15,000 nt of DNA. It comes from Halisarca cf. caerulea (Eukaryota > Porifera > Demospongiae > Chondrillida > Halisarcidae). The stretch lies in assembly GCA_963170055.1 (NCBI GenBank), contig CAUJGJ010000161.1, positions 2,384,475 through 2,399,474 of the forward strand. The letters are read 5' to 3'. Within the stretch, counting starts at the first letter, position 1; every line of letters begins with the position of its first letter. The notes under the pieces were generated by a model. That model did no database searches, was not told the origin of the DNA, and saw only the letters and a list, made by a program, of their open reading frames with translations. The position numbers and the translations under genes are program-made. Shown here piece after piece: positions 8,601 through 15,000 of this stretch.

Positions 8601-11600
8601 CGTATACTCAGACCTTTCTTATCTGTACCTTAGATAGCCGGTGCCGATGATATCTGCAAGATTTCTTATCAAAATAAACTTGCATAGTACATTTTACCTT
8701 AGCTAATTACCTGGTGGCCTTGCTATTCTCATACAGTAGCGTATAAGATTGGATACTAATCCATAGCATTTCCCCTCATTCAAACATGGGTTAAGCGTGA
8801 GCAACTTGGGCTAGTCAATGAGCTTGCTGACTAAGGAGTGCTGCTACTAGTGCAATGCCTGAGCCTTAAAATTTGTGATTGAATTGAACACTGGCTGTTC
8901 TCATTTCAGGTCATGTCATTGTCCTCCATGTGGAGGTCCAGGGTTTCTTTTAGGGGGGGGGGGGGGGGGGGCAGGAGTGGGCATTCGCCCCCCCCTTGGA
9001 AATTTCTTGCCCCCCCCCCCCTTTGAAAATTTGGGATGGTAATATTTTATAAGTTGTAATGTTAATATTTATGTTTAAGTAGGATCATTACAGTGATATC
9101 CATATATGAACACCTTGTCTATAGTTTCTGATCTTGACACTATCAGAATTCTCTCTGCTAGGCATGTGTAATTGCCTTATAAGCCATCCATTACAGGAAA
9201 TTTTGTCTCTATTTGTTTCCCCTACACAGTAGCATGAGATAGAGACTAATTTCTTGTCATCTCAAAATTTGTGCCATATGGCAGTGACCATGTACGTACA
9301 TACCTCCGCTTATCACTTAAGGAAACTTGTATAGGTCGAAGATGTTGTCAGGTGGATTATGAAGAAATCTCTCTGTATAACAGCTGTTCTATTTAGTGGC
9401 GAAGACATGTGCTTGAGGGTGTATGGCATATTAAATGCACTTGCCCTTGGGCACTGGGTAACGGAGGGTGAGTGTGTTATCTGCCATACAGCCGGAGTGC
9501 CAATGTCTTAACCATTCAGGGTTCTATCTAATGGGGGAGGGAAGCTTCCACCCCAAAACATCAAACTGTATATAGTACAAATTACTATAGAGATCAAAGG
9601 CTCTACTTGAGTGTCAAAATCAACCTTCAATGGTCCAAAAATGGCCTCAAGTACTACCTTATATAACCTAAAAACTCAATTTTTCCCTGGGGGAGAATAC
9701 CCCCAGATCCCCCTAGTTACATCACTGCACTGCATGTGTTTATAGACATCTACGATGTCATGTATGTACACATTTGCCTCCTCCCATTTCTTAGTTGAAC
9801 ATTGTTATTGGCCCCATGATCATTATACTGAAAGAAAAACTGCTACATAGATACAAAAGATGCTATACATGACTGTCCATCACAGATAATATACATGGAT
9901 GCTCTATATCACAGCATGACTGCATATGCATACCGTATATCCGGAAATATTGGCGACATTTTTAATTTGACGGTTTGGCGGTCAGGATCAAAATCGCCAA
10001 ATTTCTATCACCAAATTTACATAGACCTACTTACTATGCTTTGTCCTTGCTGTGCAACCGCCAAATTTAATTTTCGCCAATATTAAATTACAGCCTGATC
10101 TTGCGCAAATCGCCAAATTTAATGATCGCCAATATTTCCGGATATACGGTAATCTGTAATTCTTTAGACTTGCCCCCCACATATTCTTCATGGCTAAATT
10201 TGCCCCCCCTTGACGCATTTCCTGAAAGAAACCCTGAGGTCTATGAAATAGAAGACTCATCACTTTCCTTGAGTGGCTTCTGCTCTTGGCTGACATCTGT
10301 TTTTTAATATGTATGTACTACTAACATTACCAGTAGAGATTAAACTACAATGCAGTCTTCATGAATACATGATTTAAAAAAGTATAATAAATATTAGTTA
10401 TTTTTATAACTGGAGCAGATATGTACTGTATGTATGTACTGTAGTTGCAGAAAAAGGAAGAATTCACAAAATAAATAACTTAGAAAAAGATTAGTGAGAT
10501 CTGGTACTATATTATAGTGACACTTACACAGCATTGTAGGACAAAACTCTACTCACTTTCTTACAATAAAGTGAAAGCTGGTTGAGTGTATAGTCACCCA
10601 ATATGAACATTGGTCTGGTTTACTATGGAAAGTACCAAGGGTAAAAGCAGCAAAGTGTTTCCAAGATAGCATTAGGTTCATGCAATCATCCTTACAGATA
10701 TTATGGTATACACATGCTTTATTGCTACTTGTATGTAGACATTATGACCAACCCAAACGTACTGTTGTCAGTGGTGAAACTGCAAACCCTTCTTTGCACT
10801 GTCCACAAAGTACACCTTGCCTATTCTCGACACAAGGGAAGTTATGGTCTGATGCAATCCAAATACCAGTTGGGTTAACTTGGCAATATCCAGCAGGACA
10901 GGGATAGATGACACTTTGATAATTCATCTGACTGTTTACAATTGATGACAAGTTAACTGTTTTAAAGCAGTTCACTTGCGCTCCTCCACCAGGAACAATG
11001 TGGCCTTCATAGGGGGCTACATCAACTGGGGCCAATAAAGTCTCAGTGGCCAACAATGGGTAATGTATTCCTTCTCTTTGCTGTTTAATCCTAAGAAAAT
11101 AGCCAAAACACACAATCTTTAGATTGCTTTTTATGAAGAATAAGTACTAAACATGGATACACATAAGAAATACAAGTCTGGCTAATCTTAATTTTTTATA
11201 CCTGTAAGGAAACATAGCCCCAAAAAATGGTACCACAATGTTATCATCACCTAAATTCTGCATTCCACCTAACCCAGTTAGTGACTGAATCATAAGGAAG
11301 ATCATTTGGCAGTGCTTTGCTAGCAGGGCAAACAGTCTGCAGCTGTTCATTAGACTTCCTGGTGGCATCATCCACAAGTGTACCCATCCAGAGAATATGA
11401 GACAAGTAAGCAGTGTAACCTCTCACACACTCGATGGAGTTTTTACCAAATCCATCATAGACCTCAGAGATACATCGACATGCTAGCAGATTGGGGGTCG
11501 GAAGTCTTTGAGTCACAAAACCAGCTTTAACCAGCTCTTCTACCTAAAGTTGCAGAAATGTATAGAATACACGTAGCTATGTAATGTTACACAGTATGCA

Positions 11601-14207
11601 GTATGTAAAATTTAATGACAAACTTTGAAAGATGTGGCAATGGGAGGAAGCAATCCCAATGGACAGTTTGCCAGCTGAAAAGGAATGTTCAATGTGAGAT
11701 ACTTAAATAGTATGCGAGATTTCACCGTAATGGTAATCACTCCTTTAGTTCCTGGCAGTCCACCCAAAGCAATTTCTGTTATTGCACGGTTGGGAGTAAA
11801 GTAGAGAATATCTGTAGAGCCATACTGTAAACCATTGGCTTGAAGAAGAACACCGGGTTTATCAGCAGACACCTAATTTATAACAGAAGGGATAAATTAT
11901 CACTCAAAATGGCAAAGCAGAAAAGTAAGGGTATTTTCTGCACCTTTAAACTTGCTGTGCTGCCTGCCAAGTTTAGCATTTGGTCAAGCACTTGAATAGT
12001 TATATCAAACTGTTCACCGGGGGCTGGAGACAAAAGTATATTGCTAACATTAGGCTCCATACAGGCTTGGACTGAGCTGTCAACAGGGTCATCCCACTTC
12101 CTATCAATTCCAGCCCATGGTACTATGAAATGGTCTACTATAGGATGTAAACCATACCCAGGAGTAAAAGGAAAATTTGAAGTCAAAGTATTACGAAGTG
12201 CACACTGCAAATAGGCATGGTCCAAGAATCTATAAAATGGGACGCATCATAAATATCCGATGATTAAAATATACAACAATGTCACATAATCACTTACATT
12301 CCTTTTAGTAGCTGATGAGAGCAGTTAGGTAGGAGGTATGTAATATTTCCTGCTGTTTTATAACACTGAGAGGAAGAACCATAGAACACAATGAAACTTG
12401 GAGCAGTTGATAATCCTGACTGCAATGGGGAGTCAGTGTACTCTACGACATTGTTAGATTGAAACAGGCTGACCAAATTAGTGACATTTGATGGCACAAA
12501 ATATCCTATATCGCAAAAATGGAGGCTGTTCACGGAAAATAGTGAGCCAAAGAAAGTAGCCGAATTATTTCTAAAGAAGAATCTTGTGGGTTCCTGAAAG
12601 GCAAGCAAAAATATTTTGAATAACATGAAGACTGGTACTAATGCATGGACATAGTGCATGTAATAATGGTATATGTCTGTTTGAAAAATATAATATAATA
12701 CACAATATACAAGCCAAACAAGTAAAAACAAAAAAATGGCATATACGTAGATTGGAGCAATCCCTTTGAAAGAATTAATTATTGGACCTTTAGAAACACT
12801 CTAGTGACTGGCGGACAAATGCCAATGCCAAATAGTTGCACAGGCATCAGTCTCCAACAAATTTCCATAAGGTGGCTGGAATTGAAGATCACAGTTTCAT
12901 TCCTGGCCTACTTTTCATACAGGGCAATACCAACAGGTCAGTTTTGCTAGAAATTGCTATCTAAGTTGAAACTATCAGCTGTTATCTTTTTGAGAAAGAT
13001 TCACAAATCACCCACTGACCATTTCTAGAGGTCTTCAGGCTGCACACACGAGGTATATACCACATTTACTGAATTCACCCTTGTGCACTTTGCATACTTC
13101 GGTCTTCGGCTGAAAAATGAGTTACCTCCCATGTAGTCATGTAGTAACCCATAATTACCATTTAATATACTATACTCTAGATACTATTAATGATATATCA
13201 TGACATCAATCTACAGTCTAATTTAACCCAGGATTATAATTTCCTCAATAGGTGTTTTCCAAAAGATTCTTCATTTACGCCGAGCATCCATTTGTAAGCT
13301 GATATTTATACATGCATATAGTACATAAACAGCTAACCCATGCTACGTACTTGACTTTCAGCCTATGGGAATAAGGTATACATACTGGGCAAGCAGTTGA
13401 GCCTACTGCACTACTGATGCAGTATGTGTATAAAGGTAAGTTAGACCTCCTTTCATAGATGTCACTTGTCCTTAGTCCTTCGTATCATCAGTTACAAACA
13501 ACACAATAAAATGGGAATACTGTGAAACTTCATCTATTAGATCATAAAACTGAGCATGTACTACTACCCCTACGTCATGAAATTTTCATAATCATTGAAT
13601 TTCACGGATTTCACTACTAGGAAGGACTTGCAAAATTTTGTTCCACGAAAATTTATTCATCCAATAGTATTGATGTCATAATATTATGACCAGCACTGCA
13701 GATTGCACGTAAATTAGGCATACTTGTTCAACAAAGAAAATGGACAAGAAATCTTTGTGGGTAAGGGACCTATGGCACTGTCTTTAACAACACTCACTAC
13801 ATAACCATCATGTGAGTTTCCTGCTTGCTGCTCACAAACCAGAGTTAGGCATTCATATTTCATGATAATCGTGAAAACCTCTAATACACCACTCAAACTT
13901 GTAAGCAGCGTCTCCTTCCATTCTGCCTTTTAGTATTATTGTTGAGAATTATTTCATTTGCACTGTATGAATTTGTACAATATGTCATGCAATGGCCCAT
14001 CCACTCGAACAGTGCATACAAATTTTATGATGATGTAATACAGTCAGGCACAATAAAGAGTTGCAGTCACAAAATTAACAGTGTGAATTTTTTTATGCCT
14101 GCCTTCCTCCTCCTGGAAAACTATTGGTGAAAGTAAATGATTGCAAAACATTTTGTAACATATGGTATAAAAGTCTACAAACACACATGTACATACATAC
14201 ACATGTA

Positions 14208-14268
<61 letters not shown>

Positions 14269-14269
14269 A

Positions 14270-14306
<37 letters not shown>

Positions 14307-14329
14307 ACACACACACACACACAGAGACA

Positions 14330-14376
<47 letters not shown>

Positions 14377-14965
14377 ACACACACACACACACCACACACA
14401 CACATACACACACCAATGTACAGCATCTAAAAGTTGATGAGTGCTTTCTAATAAAAATAAACCATCATGTGCTCTAAATACTGCATGGTCATTTCAATTT
14501 AAGTGCTGCTTAAACCAAACCAGTTCCAGCTACTGTGGACACCTCGCTAACCATTAAAATTCATCAAAATGAAAGCATTCTGAATGCAGAGTGTGTAAAT
14601 TATACCCAATTAGGATAATTATGGCATACCAGTGTTTGCCTGAGAAAGTACAACTGGACCATTGGACCCAACACTGTAAGTCGGATATTTATACATGTAT
14701 GCATCAGCAATATATGTACGCACCAAAACCAGCACATGATATACAACATAATATTGATACAAATGTCCTAGAGACTTACATCAGTGGGATTTAAGTTCTT
14801 GTTAAACAAAATGAAACAACTCGTTTGAGTTGATGGATTAGTGGACCTTTTGTGAAAATACTCAGGAAAGGTTTCAGAGCTTGTTGTAGAATCAGCATCA
14901 AGAATACTACCCCTGGTGGCAAAATTGTCCACAAAATTTGCCAACTCTACACTTCTCATATCAAC
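1454..14965 (-). CDS. Large multi-pass membrane protein, 3' part of gene (8 exons, 5' end outside window)
   Basis: Spliced gene reconstructed by eye; the exons are listed separately. Joined coding length is 2994 bases: 997 residues plus stop, no internal stop, and every junction keeps phase (0, 2, 0, 0, 2, 0, 0). Residues 1 to about 530 look extracellular: N-glycosylation sequons (NNS, NVT, NIT, NCS, NVS, NLS), scattered cysteines, and a cysteine-rich neck with CPAGYC, GVLCGQC and VCRDC. About eight or nine hydrophobic segments follow, then a basic stretch and a polar, acidic tail. From memory this order (NNSA-type strand, PGEQF-type domain, CPLG, CPxxYC, LCGxC, multi-TM with PFTDVY...YKD) matches a family of uncharacterised sponge and cnidarian surface proteins whose N-terminus often carries beta-helix repeats. 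A receptor or adhesion role is only inferred. The start codon, signal peptide and promoter lie beyond base 15000. Confidence 0.85.
3768..4098. repeat. Inverted-repeat element, about 330 bp
   Basis: TTTCCGGAGGAGAAGATG near 3786-3803 is matched in reverse by CATTTTCTCCTCCGGAAAA near 4065-4083, one mismatch in 18. The similarity continues more weakly on both sides: inward through ACCCTGTAGCTT against AAAGTTGTAGGG, outward through AAAGACAGAAAT against ATTTCTCTTT. Further out, AAAATGGCCGT (3592-3602) and ACGGCCATTTT (about 4109-4119) are a second inverted pair, so the whole may reach 3592-4119. No target duplication was identified. It could be a MITE or a foldback element. Confidence 0.55.
4163..5044 (+). 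pseudogene. 3' fragment of a retroelement ORF: CCHC zinc knuckle plus restriction-like endonuclease domain
   Basis: The frame is open from 4163 (just after a TGA at 4160) to TAA at 5042, with no ATG that looks like a true start, so it is the C-terminal piece of a longer polyprotein. Counting residues from 4208: a CxC...H...C knuckle (C62, C64, H72, C76), RHN at 85-87, E107 in a TEPHLQP strand, RLD ending at D132, and FIDVRV with D149. This order resembles the zinc finger and PD-(D/E)xK-like endonuclease at the C-terminus of R2-type non-LTR retrotransposons; D132 and D149 are the likely metal-binding residues. From memory, close relatives (FDVRVFNP, EHASFTPLV, GARS near the end) are abundant in cnidarian, sponge and mollusc genomes. 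No reverse transcriptase sequence remains here. It lies antisense inside a host intron and has no internal stop. Confidence 0.75.
5163..5184 (+). other. A-rich tract, possible 3' end of the retroelement fragment
   Basis: About 120 bases after the retroelement stop, GGAAAAAAAAATAAAAATAA follows a TATATATATATA run (about 5135-5148). A poly-A-like tract at this place is what a non-LTR insertion leaves at its 3' end. No matching target duplication was found on the 5' side, so the boundary is provisional. Confidence 0.4.
5194..5275 (+). repeat. Imperfect tandem array with TGACG motifs
   Basis: Four TGACGT hexamers occur within about 75 bases. The last two belong to a clear direct repeat, GTGACGTTGTTTA at about 5236-5248 and 5260-5272; the first two (GTGACGTTCTCA and TATGACGTAGTTTA) are diverged. 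TGACGT is the half-site core bound by CREB/ATF factors, but the array may simply be part of a repeat. Confidence 0.55.
5360..5418. repeat. Hairpin-forming repeat, likely transposon end or small MITE
   Basis: CTAGACCCAAACCCCTT (5360-5376) pairs, with two extra bases, with AAGGGTTTGGCTAG (5388-5401). Directly after it GCTAGCCTACGCGAGACTAGC (5398-5418) is nearly palindromic. Two overlapping hairpins in 60 bases suggest a structured mobile-element end; the partner end was not found. Confidence 0.45.
5809..6788. mobile_element. Tc1/mariner-like transposon, internally deleted, about 980 bp
   Basis: The left end is CAGTCAGACCTCATTTAT after TA (5807-5808). The right end, reversed, is CAGTGAGACCTCACTTAT; the base pair after it is TG, one change from the expected TA. 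Subterminal sequences also match in reverse: TGTACAGTACAGT near 5895 and ACTGTACTGTACA near 6685, giving long structured ends. In the interior a piece of a transposase remains (6146-6364). The direct repeats AACTGGAAACTGTCAAAC (6563-6580) and AACTGGAAACCGTCAAAC (6594-6611) differ at one base. A full Tc1-type element is usually 1.3-2 kb, so the catalytic part has been lost. Confidence 0.78.
6146..6364 (+). pseudogene. Tc1-like transposase remnant, N-terminal helix-turn-helix
   Basis: Open from after a TAA at 6143 to TGA at 6365. The frame includes ILRLEGFDVSKQTIWNVVHK, then YKAHGTLKRLEGSGRR, then KANDETP before the stop. EGFxVSKxTIWxxxxKY...GTLKR...GSGR is the paired-like DNA-binding half of Tc1 transposases: recognition helix followed by the GSGRR hinge. 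The DDE catalytic region, which normally follows the DET motif, is missing, so this is dead. No initiator ATG survives. Confidence 0.8.
7867..7970. repeat. Foldback element, copy 1
   Basis: The outer arms are AGGTTACT (7867-7874) and AGTAACCT (7953-7960). The inner arms GGGAGGTATCGT (7888-7899) and ACGATACCTCCC (7929-7940) are perfect 12-base complements, and the tip CGCCCTCGGGCG (7912-7923) is a third stem. The tail ATAATTACTA is shared with the copy near 13150. It has no coding capacity. Confidence 0.75.
8129..8269 (-). CDS. Exon G, last cysteines and first membrane helix (residues 547-593)
   Basis: This 141-base exon lies alone between two long introns. The acceptor is CTATTTTCAG before 8269; the donor is TTTCAG followed by GTAAGTGC at 8128. 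Phase 0 at both ends. It encodes VCRDCKGSNPAPVV, then a hydrophobic helix (VVLYLLGGFLVVVVSVLLN), then IGAIPAFDTLLFFFQ. The cysteine pair completes the motif begun in exon F, and the junction with exon H yields FFFQSTLVLLSS. No shadow frame offers a comparable peptide, and the flanking signals are good, so this small exon is well supported. Confidence 0.85.
8953..9021. repeat. Homopolymer block: G19 then C8 and C12
   Basis: Nineteen G run from 8953 to 8971, followed by C runs at 8988-8995 and 9010-9021. The G and C tracts can pair as a hairpin, and the C tracts are followed by similar sequence (CTTGGAAATTT and CTTTGAAAATTT), a short direct repeat. Length is probably unreliable in assembly. Confidence 0.7.
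9404..9510. repeat. Foldback element, diverged copy 2
   Basis: TGTATGGCA (9420-9428) and TGCCATACA (9482-9490) are perfect 9-base arms. The centre TGCACTTGCCCTTGGGCA resembles the TGCACTCGCCCTCGGGCG centre of the element at 7867. Weak outer arms, AGACAT (9404) and ATGTCT (9504), extend the structure. It is nested inside the CAGGG element. Confidence 0.5.
9931..10151. mobile_element. MITE with perfect 25-bp terminal inverted repeats, 221 bp
   Basis: TACCGTATATCCGGAAATATTGGCGA at the left end is repeated exactly in reverse at the right end, TCGCCAATATTTCCGGATATACGGTA. The outer TA at each end may be the target duplication, leaving CCGTATATCC as the tip. Inside, CGCCAAATTT recurs at least three times with CGCCAATATT variants, in alternating orientation to the ends. 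The perfect ends suggest a fairly young insertion. It has no coding frame; the frames crossing it in both directions are shadows. Confidence 0.85.
10763..11090 (-). CDS. Exon F, cysteine-rich juxtamembrane region (residues 437-546)
   Basis: The acceptor is GGCTATTTTCTTAG before 11090; the donor is ACAACA followed by GTACGT at 10762. Phase 2 in, phase 0 out. The peptide begins IKQQREGIHYPLL and carries VNLSS (sequon), YPCPAGYC, FPCVENRQGVLCGQCKEGF and ends SPLTT. The spacing CxxxxC...C......LCGxCxxGF is the strongest family mark in the window. In the remembered relatives it lies just outside the first membrane helix. The next exon begins VCRDC, completing the C-rich cluster. Confidence 0.85.
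11251..11543 (-). CDS. Exon E, ectodomain (residues 340-437)
   Basis: The acceptor is TTCTGCAACTTTAG before 11543. The preferred donor is GAATTTAG followed by GTGATGAT at 11250. Phase 0 in, phase 2 out; the split codon becomes AGG, giving NAEFR then IKQQREG. The peptide carries ACRCISEVYDG, SIECVRGY, HILWMGTL and TVCPASKALP. Its CxC and WMG pieces sit where the family has a CxCxxxL motif and a W(I/M)G motif. A second donor (CAG followed by GTATAA at 11201) lies 49 bases downstream; using it would put TGA in frame straight after AEFR. The exon end is therefore the least certain boundary of the gene. Confidence 0.72.
11624..11872 (-). CDS. Exon D, ectodomain (residues 257-339)
   Basis: The acceptor is TTATAAATTAG before 11872; the likely donor is TTCAAA followed by GTTTGTC at 11623. 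It is 249 bases, phase 0 at both ends. The peptide reads VSADKPGVLLQANGL at the start and FQLANCPLGLLPPIATSFK at the end. The NCPLG near the end matches the remembered CPxGF position that closes the PGEQF-type domain. The donor is non-optimal (A before GT), but the frame stops a few codons further on, so little else fits. Confidence 0.8.
11944..12229 (-). CDS. Exon C, ectodomain (residues 161-256)
   Basis: The acceptor is CCCATTTTATAG before 12229; the donor is TTAAAG followed by GTGCAG at 11943. Phase 2 in, phase 0 out. The peptide runs from FLDHAYLQCAL to LAGSTASLK. It includes SPAPGEQFDITIQVLDQ, which matches the remembered family signature of a PGQxF-type beta-sandwich-like segment after the NNSA region. 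One sequon (PNVSN) and two cysteines (LQCAL, QACME) are visible. The donor GTGCAG is weaker than its neighbours, but the frame meets TAA codons soon after, so the exon must end near here. Confidence 0.82.
12298..12593 (-). CDS. Exon B, ectodomain (residues 63-161)
   Basis: The acceptor is TTTTGCTTGCCTTTCAG before 12593; the donor is GGAAT followed by GTAAGTGATT at 12297. It enters in phase 0 and leaves in phase 2; the split codon becomes ATA (Ile). It carries four sequons (RNNSA, SNVTN, GNITY, NCSH) and cysteines at HFCDIG, QCYKT and NCSH. The pattern FxxNNSAxxxGS resembles the terminal turn of beta-helix-type repeats that I recall from sponge members of this family. The high glycosylation potential supports an extracellular location. 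Confidence 0.82.
13049..13160. repeat. Foldback element, diverged copy 3
   Basis: The right half, ACCTCCCATGTAGTCATGTAGTAACC then ATAATTACCA (13124-13160), aligns with ACCTCCC...GTGTAGTAACC then ATAATTACTA of copy 1, and the left half GAGGTATATACCACATTTACTG parallels GAGGTATCGTATTTACTG. The central stem has decayed (TTCACCCTTGTGCACTTTGC), so this is an older copy. Confidence 0.6.
14210..14413. repeat. (CA)n/(GT)n microsatellite, about 200 bp
   Basis: Nearly pure CA from 14210 to 14413, interrupted by AGAGAC and CAGACA units and one CC. Just before it ACATGTACATACATACACATGTACGTAC (14186-14212) is a related, degenerate start. On the transcribed strand of the membrane-protein gene it is GU-rich, beginning about 370 bases downstream of the exon A donor. 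Long frames here in both directions are repeat artefacts. Confidence 0.97.
14780..14965 (-). CDS. Exon A of the membrane-protein gene (residues 1-62 of the visible part)
   Basis: The acceptor is a pyrimidine-rich tract ending TTTGTGCAG just before base 14965; the donor is GAT followed by GTAAGTCTC at 14779. It is 186 bases, phase 0 at both ends. The peptide starts VDMRSVELANFV and ends FNKNLNPTD, with one cysteine in TSCFILFN. In the remembered family a CFFQ-like strand sits at a comparable place, just before an NNSA motif, and here the next exon supplies RNNSATFFGS. It continues a reading frame that begins upstream of the window, so it is an internal exon. Confidence 0.8.
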
Positions 14966-15000
14966 CTGCACAAAGGAGAGTTATAAAATCAAGGAACACA
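14966..15000 (-). other. 3' end of the intron upstream of exon A (cut by window)
   Basis: Pyrimidine-rich CTCTCCTTTGTGCAG acceptor immediately before exon A; the rest of this intron and earlier exons lie outside. Confidence 0.75.

Larger units (their letters stand above)
8939..10236. mobile_element. CAGGG-ended transposon-like element, 1298 bp, non-autonomous
   Basis: The left end CAGGGTTTCTTTTAGG and the right end (reversed) CAGGGTTTCTTTCAGG match at 15 of 16 bases. They are flanked by the same five bases, AGGTC, at 8934-8938 and 10237-10241. Near both ends lie C/G homopolymer blocks with AAATTTGCCCCCC-type motifs (8981-9040 and about 10165-10210). CAGGG termini with short target duplications recall hAT-type elements, but hAT duplications are usually eight bases, so the class is open. 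No transposase frame is present. Other repeats, including the MITE at 9931, are nested inside. Confidence 0.6.
8270..10762 (-). other. Intron F-G, 2493 bp
   Basis: The donor is GTACGT at 10762 and the acceptor CTATTTTCAG at 8270, phase 0. It carries the CAGGG-ended element and the nested repeats described below. Stretches 8270-8938 and 10242-10762 show no gene or named repeat to me; the short frames at 10680-10907 (plus) and 10101-10307 (plus) lack support, and the first overlaps exon F antisense. Confidence 0.8.
12594..14779 (-). other. Intron A-B, 2186 bp
   Basis: The donor is GTAAGTCTC at 14779 and the acceptor TTGCCTTTCAG at 12594, phase 0. It contains foldback copy 3 and the CA/GT microsatellite. 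Stretches 12594-13030, 13165-14185 and 14414-14779 show no gene. At about 13577-13590 and 13642-13656, TGAAATTTTCA and CACGAAAATTTATTC are short palindromic or AT-rich motifs possibly from an old repeat. Confidence 0.8.

Noticed and set aside
9517..9735. CAGGGTTCTATCT followed by GGGGGAG...CCCCCAGATCCCCCTAG, looking like another repeat.
   Set aside because: No matching ends or target duplication could be shown; left as part of the CAGGG element interior.
11147..11377. A +1 frameshift reading that would continue exon E through the 49-base segment (peptide with GDDNIVVPFF) into exon F.
   Set aside because: It needs a skipped base, while the GTGATG donor at 11250 joins in frame with no shift.
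14044..14477. Long open frames rich in Cys/Val or His/Thr on both strands.
   Set aside because: They are translations of the CA/GT microsatellite.
1..15000. CRISPR arrays, rRNA or tRNA genes, bacterial operons.
   Set aside because: No regular spacer-repeat pattern, no cloverleaf or rRNA core was recognised, and the gene has spliceosomal introns.

Overview
The window looks like nuclear DNA of an AT-rich invertebrate, most likely a sponge. Three things suggest this. One minus-strand gene is split by GT-AG introns. The introns hold Tc1/pogo-type elements, MITE-like repeats, a retroelement fragment and a long CA microsatellite. The reconstructed protein resembles a family of large membrane proteins that I recall as common in sponges and cnidarians. 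That species call is an inference from memory; I ran no search.

The only host gene I can support covers almost the whole window on the minus strand. I reconstructed eight coding exons by matching splice sites and phases: 14965-14780, 12593-12298, 12229-11944, 11872-11624, 11543-11251, 11090-10763, 8269-8129 and 2668-1454. They join into 2994 coding bases (997 residues plus a stop) with no internal stop. The start lies upstream, beyond base 15000. The protein has a glycosylated ectodomain, a cysteine-rich neck with a VLCGQC motif, about eight or nine membrane segments and a cytoplasmic tail of about 110 residues. The 4 short introns are 68-160 bases. The 3 complete long ones are about 2.2, 2.5 and 5.5 kb and hold nearly all the repeats.

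Region by region: 1-1453 is 3' flank with a pogo-like MITE (986-1163). The 5.5-kb last intron holds an inverted-repeat element (about 3768-4098), a plus-strand 3' fragment of a retroelement with a zinc-knuckle and restriction-like endonuclease (4163-5044), a TGACG-rich tandem array, a hairpin, a deleted Tc1-like transposon (5809-6788) and a foldback element (7867-7970). The 2.5-kb intron holds a CAGGG-ended element (8939-10236) with another foldback and a TIR-MITE (9931-10151) inside it. The 2.2-kb intron holds a third foldback copy and the CA/GT microsatellite (14210-14413).

I see no operon, CRISPR array or RNA gene. The points most worth a second look are the membrane receptor-like protein, a 49-base alternative splice segment between two donors, the dispersed foldback family and the nested element in the 2.5-kb intron.
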